From Lachnospiraceae bacterium (lineage in GTDB: Bacteria > Bacillota > Clostridia > Lachnospirales > Lachnospiraceae), in contig CAAGSD010000069.1 in NCBI GenBank assembly GCA_900772845.1, positions 1 to 20,524 on the forward strand: DNA of 20,524 bases, in the 5' to 3' direction. This document shows positions 13,351-20,524 of the stretch, piece by piece (the first letter of the stretch is position 1; each line of letters starts with the position of its first letter). The notes under the pieces were generated by a model. The model was not told where the DNA came from, made no database searches, and saw nothing but the letters and a program-made list of their open reading frames with translations. A program made the translations under genes and the position numbers.

Positions 13351-13473
13351 TTTGTCCGACAAAAATCTCTTTACAATTTCGGGAACCCGTGTTATATTGA
13401 CCTTAGGCAAAATTGAGGAATTCGACATGCATGTCGAACGACAAAAACCCCGGGCGGCATCCCGGGGTCTTTT
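13351..13473 (+). ncRNA. Antitoxin RNA 2 with promoter and operator-like site
   Basis: TTTGTCCGACAAA (13351-13363) precedes the promoter TTTACA (13370-13375), 17 bp, TATATT (13393-13398). The RNA should span about 13405-13473, ending at CCCCGGG/CCCGGGG with a T run. It contains AAAATTGAGGAATTC and ATGCATGTCGAAC, both exactly repeated at the toxin 2 start (13561-13588); a 3-base insert makes an 18-bp palindrome (13421-13438) in the RNA copy. Confidence 0.75.
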
Positions 13474-13491
13474 GTTACTTGGCTGATCGTG

Positions 13492-13581
13492 CTATTCGTC
13501 CTCTCCGTCCAGCCATTCGCTTATGTAGTTGGCGGCTACACTTGCCATGACGGAGATAATAAAATTGAGGAATTCATGCAT
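13492..13581 (-). CDS. Type I toxin 2, 29-aa membrane peptide
   Basis: A 29-residue homologue of toxins 1 and 3 (core FIISVMASVAANYISEWLD, acidic tail GEDE). GAAGGGGG precedes the ATG at 13581. The promoter is TTTACG (13650-13645), 17 bp, TATAAT (13627-13622). It lacks the Cys and YY seen in the other two copies, so it may be partly decayed or differ in specificity, but the frame is intact. Confidence 0.7.
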   Translation of the reverse strand: MHEFLNFIISVMASVAANYISEWLDGEDE

Positions 13582-13690
13582 GTCGAACACCCCCTTCCTG
13601 TCGGGGTAACACGACAGAGCTATTATATCACACGGTTCTCGTAGCGTAAACCGCCAAAAACCGACTTAAAATCCCCCTTAGATACCATTT

Positions 13691-13727
13691 CTCTTAATCA
13701 GGTTGTCCGGAGTCAAATCTTTGGCGG
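13691..13727 (+). repeat. Degenerate att site between units 2 and 3
   Basis: It begins CTCTTAATCAGG.TGTCC like the tRNA-Lys 3' half, then drifts (AGTCAAATCTTTGGCGG against GGGTTCGAGCCCCTGGCGG). Its left flank GATACCATTT matches the left flank of the last att copy at 14490-14499. Confidence 0.75.
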
Positions 13728-13855
13728 ATCCATATTCTCTTAAGGGGAGAACAGAAATCGAAATGGCAACTTTTCTACAGGCTGGTTGGAAACGGGAAAC
13801 GACATAGAACATGAAGTATTCACGATATTTGAAATTGATGAATGAGGGGAATATT

Positions 13856-14107
13856 ATGAATGATGCAATAGCAATGATGTTTTCAATTTTAATTGTCATG
13901 TTTGGGTACCTGGTATTTAAGATCAGGACAGATCAGTCCCAAACAACGACTATCAGCACCAGGAAACGGAGAAAGAAGAGAGGGACAGGAAAGCCGGTTA
14001 TCAAAAATAACTGGAATATGCGACCACTGGACACAAAAGATCCTGCAGACAAAGATCTGCGGTATGAGGACTTTGTAGAATCATCCTGGAAAGAAATAGA
14101 AAAATAA
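13856..14107 (+). CDS. Small membrane protein of unknown function
   Basis: An 83-aa protein: one membrane helix at about residues 5-24 (IAMMFSILIVMFGYLVFKI), a strongly basic stretch (TRKRRKKRGTGK) and a charged C-terminus. The ATG at 13856 is preferred to an earlier start at 13811 because GAGGGG lies six bases upstream. It is the only protein besides the toxin in mini-unit 3, so it may be retained cargo or a surviving phage gene. I recognise no family. Confidence 0.6.
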   Translation: MNDAIAMMFSILIVMFGYLVFKIRTDQSQTTTISTRKRRKKRGTGKPVIKNNWNMRPLDTKDPADKDLRYEDFVESSWKEIEK

Positions 14108-14160
14108 TTGTCCGACAAACACACATGCAGCATAGCCGGATCCACGCCATCATGAATTAT

Positions 14161-14281
14161 TTTGTACGACAAATTTCTCTTTACAACTTCGGGAACCCGT
14201 GTTATATTGACCTTAGGCAAAGGTAATAAGTATTAAGATTCAAAACGCAGAAAACCCCGGGATGCGACCCCGGGGCTTTTT
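14161..14281 (+). ncRNA. Antitoxin RNA 3 with promoter and operator-like site
   Basis: TTTGTACGACAAA (14161-14173) precedes TTTACA (14180-14185), 17 bp, TATATT (14203-14208). The RNA should run from about 14215 to 14281, ending at the CCCCGGG/CCCGGGG hairpin and T5. AATAAGTA and AT(T/C)CAAAACGC in the RNA (about 14225-14248) repeat the toxin 3 start region (14373-14392). Confidence 0.75.
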
Positions 14282-14300
14282 GTTGCTAGGCTGACTGTTG

Positions 14301-14387
14301 CTAATCTTCTCCGTCCAGCCATTTGCATATGTAGTAGGCAACTACACTTGCTACAACGGAGATCAAAAAGGCAATAAGTAAATCCAA
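14301..14387 (-). CDS. Type I toxin 3, 28-aa membrane peptide
   Basis: A 28-residue homologue of toxin 1 (core FLISVVASVVAYYICKWLD, tail GED). It starts at a TTG (14387) with AAGGAGG seven bases upstream; no ATG is available in frame. The promoter is TTTACG (14458-14453), 17 bp, TATAAT (14435-14430). A 13-bp leader hairpin (14391-14420) hides the ribosome site. The TTG start and the hairpin together would keep basal translation low. Confidence 0.75.
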   Translation of the reverse strand: MDLLIAFLISVVASVVAYYICKWLDGED

Positions 14388-14390
14388 AAC

Positions 14391-14420
14391 GCCACCTCCT
14401 TCCTGCTGGAAAGAGGTGGC
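14391..14420 (-). promoter_or_regulatory. SD-sequestering hairpin of toxin 3 mRNA
   Basis: GCCACCTCTTTCC and GGAAGGAGGTGGC pair over 13 bp (one G-U) with a 4-nt loop, burying the whole AAGGAGG. Fst toxin mRNAs use a comparable 5' stem to block the ribosome site. Confidence 0.75.
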
Positions 14421-14499
14421 AGCAAGCCTATTATATCACACGGTTCCCGTAGCGTAAACCGCTAAGAAACGACTTAAAATCCCCCCTTAGATACCATTT

Positions 14500-14541
14500 C
14501 TCTTAATCAGGGTGTCCAGGGTTCGAGCCCCTGGCGTTGCA
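14500..14541 (+). repeat. Rightmost att copy, chromosomal junction
   Basis: It matches the tRNA-Lys 3' half from the anticodon loop to the discriminator with one change (G to T at 14537). Host sequence with a separate promoter follows, so this is probably the original right end of the array. Confidence 0.85.
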
Positions 14542-14576
14542 AACATTTTCCTTTGGAGAGCACAGAATAGAGAGAC

Positions 14577-14605
14577 TTGTAAATTTTAAATTTAAAGTGT
14601 ATTCT
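14577..14605 (+). promoter_or_regulatory. Promoter of the SNF2 helicase gene
   Basis: TTGTAA (14577-14582), 17 bp and TATTCT (14600-14605) lie 33 bp before the helicase start, just right of the last att copy. Confidence 0.5.
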
Positions 14606-14637
14606 GAATTCATAAATAAAACAAAGGACAAAAGACT

Positions 14638-17600
14638 ATGTATTGGGATTATTTGTTTTCAAGGATAATTTTAAATAGAGGCAGGCAGTATTTTGAAGAT
14701 GGAAAAGTAAAGGGATTGACACATCGTGGTGCGACGTACCAGGCAAAGGTGTTGGGAACAAGAGTATATGATGTGGAAATTTATTTAACTGACCGTCTGC
14801 ATCCCAAGATGTTTTGTAATTGTGCTTACGATGATTACTGTAAGCACGAGGCAGCTGTTCTTTATGCAATCGAGGAAATGAGTGAGCAGGGAAGTACTGC
14901 AGGACAAAAGGAAGTACAGGTTCCTAAGATTGTGTATCCTTTTAAACATAAGAAAAATGAAGAGAAAATATCTGAGAATGCAATGCAGTACTCTGACTAT
15001 GCGTCAGACCGTTATGAATATTTTGACATGGAAGCAATGGCGGAACCTTTTTGCTTTTATGCAGATGAGTTAGAAAAAGCAGAGCAGCTGATAGCGCAAA
15101 ATGAGATTACCATATCTGAGTTACAGATGGGATATCCTAACCGAATCGGTGCAAATACATTAATGGGCAGGGTAATTGGAGTAATGAAAGGAGATTACCT
15201 TCATATCACTTTCACAAAAGATGAAATTGAGGAGGCAGGATGTAATATTCCAGGGTGTTATGAAGGGAGCTATGGCAAAAACTATTACGGTGTCACGGAA
15301 GATCATTTGTGTGTGCATGAGCTTGCGTTGCTGCTTTTGTTGGAGAAAAAACTGCAGTCAGACAGCATCGGGGATGCAACAGATAGTTATGCGAGCAATA
15401 TGATGTACGGATTCCGTCAGAGGAGAGCAGGAATAGAGGAAAAAAGTGAGACTCCAAAGAAACAGGCTGTGTTGGAACCATTTCTGGAAGAAAAAGGAGA
15501 GGGGCTTCAGCTTGGATTCAAGGTGGGTACGGATAAGCTGTATGTGATAAAAAAGCTTTCGGAATTCGTGGATTGTGTAGAAAACAAGGGACAATGGAAA
15601 TTGGGTACAAAGTCATCTCTGGATTTTGCACTTGTCGGTTTTAATGAGAAAAGCAGCCAATATTATACTTTCCTGAAAAGTGTTGTAATGCAGGAATGGA
15701 GAAGACAGGAATTTAACAGGAGCCGCATCTGGAGTGGTTATTACCAATATACAAGTGCGGCAGAAACTATCAAGGATAGAATTTCAATATATGGAGAACG
15801 GCTGGATCAGTTCTTTCCGCTTGTAGAAGGGAAAAAAATACCTGTCACCGTAGGAGAAGGACGAAGAAAAACAAAAAATACGGAATGGTATTTTGAAGAG
15901 GGAAGTCCGGATATCAGATTGGTCATAGAACAGGAAACAGATCAGAATCAGGTATTTCAGGGAATACGGATTCGAGGGAAAATACCGGAGTTTCTGGAGG
16001 GAATCAACTATCGTTATTATTTGGAAAAGGATATTTTTTATCGTATCCGCGTACAGGAACTGGAAGAACTGGAACCGTTGCTTCGTAATGCAGAGGACGG
16101 AGAGATTTCTTTGCAGATTGGAAGAAGATATTTATCAGAATTCTATTACCGTGTTCTTCCAACAATAGAAAAATATGCGAAAATAAAGGAAAAGAATGCA
16201 AATGAGATCCGTAAATTTCTACCACCTCAGGCAGAATTTCAATTCTATCTGGATGCAGAAGATGGAAAAATTCTGTGTAAAGCAAAGGCAGTTTATGGAG
16301 AAAACGATTATGATCTCATGGCGTGGATGAATAACGACCAGAAGATTGACAGCTTCCGGGATCGGGAAATGGAATGCAATATCCTGAGCGATGTGCGTAA
16401 AATTTTTCCCGAGATAAACGAAGAAAAACAAAGCTTTGATTCCGGTGAAGACCCGGATGCAGTATATCAGATCTTAAAAAGTGGGGTGGCGGATCTGATG
16501 CATCTGGGTGAAGTGCAGAGTACGGATCGGTTCCGTAGACTGAACATTCGTAAAAACGTTCCTGTACATGTAGGTGTATCCATAGGGAGTGAATTGATGA
16601 ATCTGGAGATTCATTCCACAGAACTGACACAGGAAGAGCTTTTGGATATTTTAAACAGCTACCGGAAGAAACAAAAGTATTATCGTCTGCGTAATGGAGA
16701 ATTTCTGGATCTTCAGGAAGATAACCTGCAGGAATTGGCAGAGATGCTGGATGATCTGCATATTACACCCAAAGAATTTGTAAAGGGAAAAATGCAGCTG
16801 CCTCTTTATCGTGCACTTTATCTTGATAAAATGTTGGAGCAGTGTGAGGGGGTTTATTCTGACAGAGATGTCAGGTTTAAGAAGCTGATTAAAAATTTTA
16901 AAACGGTAGAAGACTCTGAGTACGAAGTTCCAGAGAAACTAAACCAGGTGCTGCGAAAATACCAGAAATACGGTTACAGATGGCTGAGGACTTTGGAAAA
17001 CTGTGGATTTGGTGGTATTCTGGCGGATGATATGGGTCTTGGTAAGACATTACAGGTCATTGCTGTGCTGCTGGCACATAAGGAGGAGAACAGGCAATGT
17101 CATCCGGCATTGATTGTTACACCGGCATCATTGGTGTACAATTGGAGAGAAGAATTCGCAAAATATGCTCCGGAATTGTCGGTTGGGATGATCACCGGTA
17201 ATCAGACAGAACGCCAAAAGAGCATTGAGGAATATGAGAAGTGGGATGTTCTGGTAACTTCTTATGATCTTTTGAAAAGAGATATTGCGGAATATGGAGG
17301 AAAGATTTTTTCAGTGCAGATCATTGATGAGGCACAATATATTAAGAACCATACGACAGCAGCGGCAAAATCGGTAAAGCTGATTTCTGCCCACACAAAA
17401 TATGCCTTGACGGGAACCCCTATTGAAAATCGTCTCAGTGAACTATGGAGTATTTTTGATTATCTGATGCCAGGTTTTCTGTATACCTATGACAATTTTA
17501 AGAAAGAAATGGAAACACCGATCACAAAGAATCAGGATGCAGATGCCACAGCACTGTTGAAACGAATGGTGTCACCTTTTATTTTACGGAGATTAAAAGG

Positions 17601-18339
17601 AGATGTATTAAAGGATCTTCCGGAAAAGCTGGAAGAGAACTATTATGCGGTTATGGAAGATGAGCAGCAAAGACTCTATGACGGTCAGGTAATACGTATG
17701 AAACAATCTCTGGAAAAAGAATCCGAGGACAACTTTAGGAAAAACAAGCTGCAGATTCTGGCTGAACTGACCAGAATCCGGCAAATATGTTGTGATCCGG
17801 TCTTGTTGTTTGATGATTACCAGGGGGAGTCTGCTAAGAGAAATACCTGTCTGCAGTTAATAGAGAATGCAATTGAAGGAGATCATAAGGTACTGCTTTT
17901 TTCACAGTTTACATCAATGCTGGAGATCTTGGAAAGAGATTTAAAGGAAAGACAAATCTCATATTATAAGATAACAGGCGAGACTTCAAAGGAAAAACGT
18001 TTGGAATCAGTACAGCAATTCAACGCAGATAAAGTTCCTGTATTTTTGATTTCTCTAAAAGCAGGTGGAACAGGACTAAATCTGACCGGTGCTGATATTG
18101 TAATACATTACGATCCCTGGTGGAATGTGGCTGCGCAGAATCAGGCAACAGACAGAGCACATCGTATCGGACAGACGAAGACAGTGTCGGTATATAAGCT
18201 GATCGTGAAAAACTCCATTGAGGAAAAGATACTGAAAATGCAGGAAGATAAGAAAAACCTTGCAGATGCGGTGCTAAATGGAGAGAGTACGAATCTGATG
18301 GATATGACAAAAGATGATCTGCTACAGCTTTTAGGATAA
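14638..18339 (+). CDS. SWIM-domain SNF2-family helicase
   Basis: A 1233-aa DNA-dependent ATPase of the bacterial SNF2 type, which translocates on or remodels DNA-protein complexes; the physiological role in clostridia is not settled. A SWIM zinc motif (CxC...CxH, C60, C62, C68, H70) lies at the N-terminus, followed by a long bacterial SNF2-associated region. The helicase core begins near residue 790: Walker A DDMGLGKT at ~800, DEAQ at ~898, TGTPIEN, then AGGTGLNL near 1141 and the motif VI region QATDRAHRIGQ. The start has AGGA upstream. The length is typical and no break is seen. It lies immediately outside the att array and reads as host rather than phage. Confidence 0.92.
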   Translation: MYWDYLFSRIILNRGRQYFEDGKVKGLTHRGATYQAKVLGTRVYDVEIYLTDRLHPKMFCNCAYDDYCKHEAAVLYAIEEMSEQGSTAGQKEVQVPKIVYPFKHKKNEEKISENAMQYSDYASDRYEYFDMEAMAEPFCFYADELEKAEQLIAQNEITISELQMGYPNRIGANTLMGRVIGVMKGDYLHITFTKDEIEEAGCNIPGCYEGSYGKNYYGVTEDHLCVHELALLLLLEKKLQSDSIGDATDSYASNMMYGFRQRRAGIEEKSETPKKQAVLEPFLEEKGEGLQLGFKVGTDKLYVIKKLSEFVDCVENKGQWKLGTKSSLDFALVGFNEKSSQYYTFLKSVVMQEWRRQEFNRSRIWSGYYQYTSAAETIKDRISIYGERLDQFFPLVEGKKIPVTVGEGRRKTKNTEWYFEEGSPDIRLVIEQETDQNQVFQGIRIRGKIPEFLEGINYRYYLEKDIFYRIRVQELEELEPLLRNAEDGEISLQIGRRYLSEFYYRVLPTIEKYAKIKEKNANEIRKFLPPQAEFQFYLDAEDGKILCKAKAVYGENDYDLMAWMNNDQKIDSFRDREMECNILSDVRKIFPEINEEKQSFDSGEDPDAVYQILKSGVADLMHLGEVQSTDRFRRLNIRKNVPVHVGVSIGSELMNLEIHSTELTQEELLDILNSYRKKQKYYRLRNGEFLDLQEDNLQELAEMLDDLHITPKEFVKGKMQLPLYRALYLDKMLEQCEGVYSDRDVRFKKLIKNFKTVEDSEYEVPEKLNQVLRKYQKYGYRWLRTLENCGFGGILADDMGLGKTLQVIAVLLAHKEENRQCHPALIVTPASLVYNWREEFAKYAPELSVGMITGNQTERQKSIEEYEKWDVLVTSYDLLKRDIAEYGGKIFSVQIIDEAQYIKNHTTAAAKSVKLISAHTKYALTGTPIENRLSELWSIFDYLMPGFLYTYDNFKKEMETPITKNQDADATALLKRMVSPFILRRLKGDVLKDLPEKLEENYYAVMEDEQQRLYDGQVIRMKQSLEKESEDNFRKNKLQILAELTRIRQICCDPVLLFDDYQGESAKRNTCLQLIENAIEGDHKVLLFSQFTSMLEILERDLKERQISYYKITGETSKEKRLESVQQFNADKVPVFLISLKAGGTGLNLTGADIVIHYDPWWNVAAQNQATDRAHRIGQTKTVSVYKLIVKNSIEEKILKMQEDKKNLADAVLNGESTNLMDMTKDDLLQLLG

Positions 18340-18405
18340 TTCGGTCAAAGACAGCATGTAAAAAAATTTGAAGCAAATGGGCGATGGAAGGACTGAAAAC
18401 ATATT

Positions 18406-19182
18406 ATGACTGCAATATTTGATACCCATGCACATTATGACGATGACGCATTTAATGAAGACAGAGAACAGCTGCTGACTGCATTGCCGGAGCAGGGGAT
18501 TGTACGGGTGGTGGATGTAGGTGCGAGCCTTGCATCCTGCCGGAAAGTACTGGGGCTGATGGAACGGTATGATTACATCTACGGAGCCATCGGTGTGCAT
18601 CCCAGCGAGACCGCAGAACTGGACGAGGAATCCTATTTGTGGCTGAAGGAACAGTGTCAGAAGGAGAAATGTGTGGCGGTTGGTGAGATCGGACTGGATT
18701 ATTACTGGCCGGAGCCGGATCACGAGACACAGAAAAAGTGGTTCCTTCGGCAGCTGGACCTGGCGAGAGAAATCAAAAAGCCTGTTATCATTCATTCCAG
18801 GGATGCAGCAAAAGATACCGTGGATCTCATGACAGAAGCCTGTGCAGAGGAGATCGGCGGTGTGATCCATTGCTACTCCTATACGAAGGAGACAGCAAAG
18901 ACTTTCCTGGATATGGGATTCTATTTCGGCATTGGCGGCGTGCTGACCTTTAAAAATGCGAAGAAGCTGAAGGAAGCGGTAGAGTACATTCCCATGGACC
19001 GTATCGTGCTGGAGACAGACTGCCCCTATCTGGCACCGGAGCCGAATCGCGGAAAACGCAACAGCTCTCTGAATATTCCCTATGTGATCGCTGCCATGGC
19101 ACAGATCAAGGGAATTACAGAGGAGGAAGTGCGCAAGGCGGCATGGGACAATTCACTTAGGCTGTATCATATGGAAAAATAA
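18406..19182 (+). CDS. TatD-family metal-dependent DNase
   Basis: A 258-aa TIM-barrel hydrolase. Metal-ligand motifs are in the expected order: DTHAH at the N-terminus, GEIGLDYYW, IIHSRDA, GVIHCYS, and ETDCPYLAPEPNRGKRN near the C-terminus. Family members cleave DNA and have been linked to 3'-end processing and DNA repair. The length is standard and all expected acidic and His ligands are visible. A purine-rich GGAAGGA lies upstream, a little farther than ideal. It follows the helicase gene by 66 bp with no terminator, so cotranscription is possible. Confidence 0.95.
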   Translation: MTAIFDTHAHYDDDAFNEDREQLLTALPEQGIVRVVDVGASLASCRKVLGLMERYDYIYGAIGVHPSETAELDEESYLWLKEQCQKEKCVAVGEIGLDYYWPEPDHETQKKWFLRQLDLAREIKKPVIIHSRDAAKDTVDLMTEACAEEIGGVIHCYSYTKETAKTFLDMGFYFGIGGVLTFKNAKKLKEAVEYIPMDRIVLETDCPYLAPEPNRGKRNSSLNIPYVIAAMAQIKGITEEEVRKAAWDNSLRLYHMEK

Positions 19183-19243
19183 TGGTCAGCTGATAAAGAG
19201 GTATGAATGGTGGGGGAATCTATAGTAGTAAAAGGTAAACGTT

Positions 19244-20524
19244 ATGGAAATAAGTACAACAAAGCAGCAGCTATTTTCAAAAGATGATCTGAAAAAACTG
19301 ATCATTCCGTTATTATTTGAACAGGCACTGGCCATCACTGTGGGTATGGCGGACACCGTAATGATCTCCTCTGCGGGCGAAGCAGCAGTCTCCGGCGTAT
19401 CCCTGATCGATATGTTCAATAACCTGATCATCAGTGTGTTGGCGGCACTGGCTACCGGTGGTGCAGTGGTGACCTCCCAGTTCCTCGGAGCTGGGAAAAA
19501 AGAGGATGCCTGCAAATCCGCAAAACAGCTGATCGTGTCCTCCGTATGCATTACCATCGGTATTTCCATTTTGGTCATGGTGTTCTGTAACGGCATCATT
19601 TCCTTGTTTTTTGGTAAGATCGAAGCTGATGTATTCCATAATGCCGTGATCTACATGATGATCTCAGCATTGTCTTTCCCATTTTTGGCATTGTACAATT
19701 CTTGTGCAGCGCTGTTCCGCTCCATGGGAAATTCCAAGATCACATTGAAGGTCTCAGTGGTGGAAAATATCATCAATATCGGCGGTAATGCTTTGGGCGT
19801 TTATGTATTGGGACTTGGCGTGGCCGGTGTGGCGGTCCCTTCCCTGATTTCCCGTGCGGTGGCAGGATTTACCCTGTATCATTTGCTGAAAAATCCGTCC
19901 AACGAAGTGCATCTGTTAAAAGAAAAATTCCGGATTGACTGGCCTGTGATCCATAAGATCTTTTATATCGGTATTCCCAGTGGTATTGAAAACGGGATTT
20001 TCCAGCTGGGACGAGTTATTGTGGTAAGTATCATTGCGGGATTCGGAACTGTGCAGATTGCTGCCAACGGTGTGGCTAACAGTCTGGACAGCATGGGCTG
20101 TATTGTGGGACAGGCCATGAATCTGGCCATGATCACCGTGATCGGCCGCTGCGTTGGTGCCGGGGATTCTGGACAGGTACGGTTTTATACGAAAAAATTG
20201 TTGAAGATTACCTACGTGTGCACCTTTATGGTAAATAGTATCATCTTGTTATGTCTTCCGTGGATCCTGAAATGCTACGGATTGAGTCCGGAGACTACGC
20301 AGCTGTCCTACATTCTGGTCATGATCCACAATGGTATGGCAATGTTTTTGTGGCCGGCATCATTTGTACTGCCGAATATGCTCCGTGCCTGCAATGACGT
20401 ACGGTTCACCATGGTGCTGTCCATCTTTTCCATGTTCGTGTTCCGTATCGGATTCAGCTATATCATCGGTGTGAACATGGGTTACGGAGCCATCGGTGTC
20501 TGGATCGCCATGGTACTGGACTGG
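19244..20524 (+). CDS. MATE-family efflux transporter (3' end missing)
   Basis: An open frame from ATG 19244 to the window end, 427 codons without a stop; the family is usually about 450 aa, so only the last helices are missing. Successive hydrophobic helices and two MATE-like halves are visible, beginning LKKLIIPLLFEQALAITVGM with ADTVMIS and AATGGAVVTSQFLGAG-type residues. A second half starts near IGIPSGIENGIFQLGR. Such proteins export drugs or metabolites using an Na+ or H+ gradient. The ribosome site (AAAGG) is weak. It lies 61 bp after tatD on the same strand. Confidence 0.88.
   Translation, partial: MEISTTKQQLFSKDDLKKLIIPLLFEQALAITVGMADTVMISSAGEAAVSGVSLIDMFNNLIISVLAALATGGAVVTSQFLGAGKKEDACKSAKQLIVSSVCITIGISILVMVFCNGIISLFFGKIEADVFHNAVIYMMISALSFPFLALYNSCAALFRSMGNSKITLKVSVVENIINIGGNALGVYVLGLGVAGVAVPSLISRAVAGFTLYHLLKNPSNEVHLLKEKFRIDWPVIHKIFYIGIPSGIENGIFQLGRVIVVSIIAGFGTVQIAANGVANSLDSMGCIVGQAMNLAMITVIGRCVGAGDSGQVRFYTKKLLKITYVCTFMVNSIILLCLPWILKCYGLSPETTQLSYILVMIHNGMAMFLWPASFVLPNMLRACNDVRFTMVLSIFSMFVFRIGFSYIIGVNMGYGAIGVWIAMVLDW

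Larger units (their letters stand above)
13247..13727. mobile_element. Mini-unit 2, att-bounded toxin-antitoxin remnant
   Basis: A ~0.45-kb segment between tRNA-end repeats. Its left 55 bp (13292-13345) resemble the left end of the prophage (3815-3866). It then passes directly into an operator-like site, antitoxin RNA 2 and toxin 2, which correspond to the prophage right end. The simplest reading is an older related prophage with an internal deletion that joined its two ends. Confidence 0.7.
13691..14541. mobile_element. Mini-unit 3, att-bounded TA plus membrane gene
   Basis: A ~0.8-kb segment between the degenerate att at 13691 and the well-conserved att at 14500-14541. It carries a small membrane-protein gene, two TTGTNNGACAA-type sites, antitoxin RNA 3 and toxin 3. 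Its right end is laid out like those of unit 1 and unit 2, supporting descent from a third integrated element. Confidence 0.7.

Noticed and set aside
13247..14541. Extra tRNA-Lys genes
   Set aside because: Only the 3' half is present at each place; no D arm or 5' acceptor strand precedes it.
12870..14560. Regularly repeated units as a CRISPR array
   Set aside because: The units are hundreds of bases long, consist of att, promoter, toxin and terminator parts, and no cas genes are near.
18098..18112. TTGTAATACA match to the prophage operator
   Set aside because: It lies inside the conserved SNF2 motif region, outside the element, and lacks the full second arm, so it is probably chance.

Overview
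The window looks like the chromosome of a low-to-mid GC Gram-positive gut clostridium, most likely a Lachnospiraceae relative. This rests on strong AGGAGG ribosome binding sites, an ECF sigma/DUF4179 pair, an ArsP_2-type exporter with a Fur regulator, and the general codon style; it is an inference without database support.

Layout. Positions 1-3740 are host: a hairpin repeat, an ECF sigma factor with its membrane anti-sigma-like partner, then a metal exporter with a palindromic operator and a structured leader, and a Fur-family regulator. A tRNA-Lys(CTT) gene lies at 3739-3811. Positions 14540-20524 are host again: a SWIM/SNF2 helicase, TatD, and a MATE transporter cut by the window end.

Between them, integrated into the 3' half of the tRNA-Lys gene and bounded by 45-bp direct repeats (3770-3814 and 13247-13291), is a compact ~9.5-kb filamentous-phage (inovirus) prophage of a Gram-positive host. 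Almost all genes are on the minus strand. In order of transcription they are two small early genes (one ribbon-helix-helix-like), a 640-bp non-coding giant inverted repeat, four small proteins (including a candidate ssDNA-binding protein and tail-anchored or membrane proteins), a 66-aa major-coat candidate, a rho-independent terminator, a pIII-like adsorption protein, a pVI-like protein, the Zot/pI assembly ATPase, a GC-rich hairpin, a replication initiator and the tyrosine integrase. This matches the M13-style V-VIII-III-VI-I order, with no secretin gene, as expected for a one-membrane host. A divergent XRE repressor gene sits at 12512.

Three signals stand out. First, the adsorption gene is split into two frames that meet exactly at a T_TTT_TTT heptamer followed by a possible stem and pseudoknot; reading through by -1 gives a 472-aa protein with signal peptide, receptor-like domain, glycine-rich linker and membrane-anchored C-terminal domain. 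Second, a near-palindrome TTGTATTACAA occurs 11 times, only between prophage genes, several times as pairs 53-54 bp apart. Third, three tandem tRNA-end-bounded units (the prophage plus two mini-units of ~0.45 and ~0.8 kb) each end in a Fst/par-like type I toxin-antitoxin module: a 28-29-aa membrane toxin, a convergent antisense RNA, a shared bidirectional terminator, and a private direct repeat linking antitoxin RNA to the toxin start codon. The mini-units read like remnants of earlier prophages that lost everything except att sites and addiction module.
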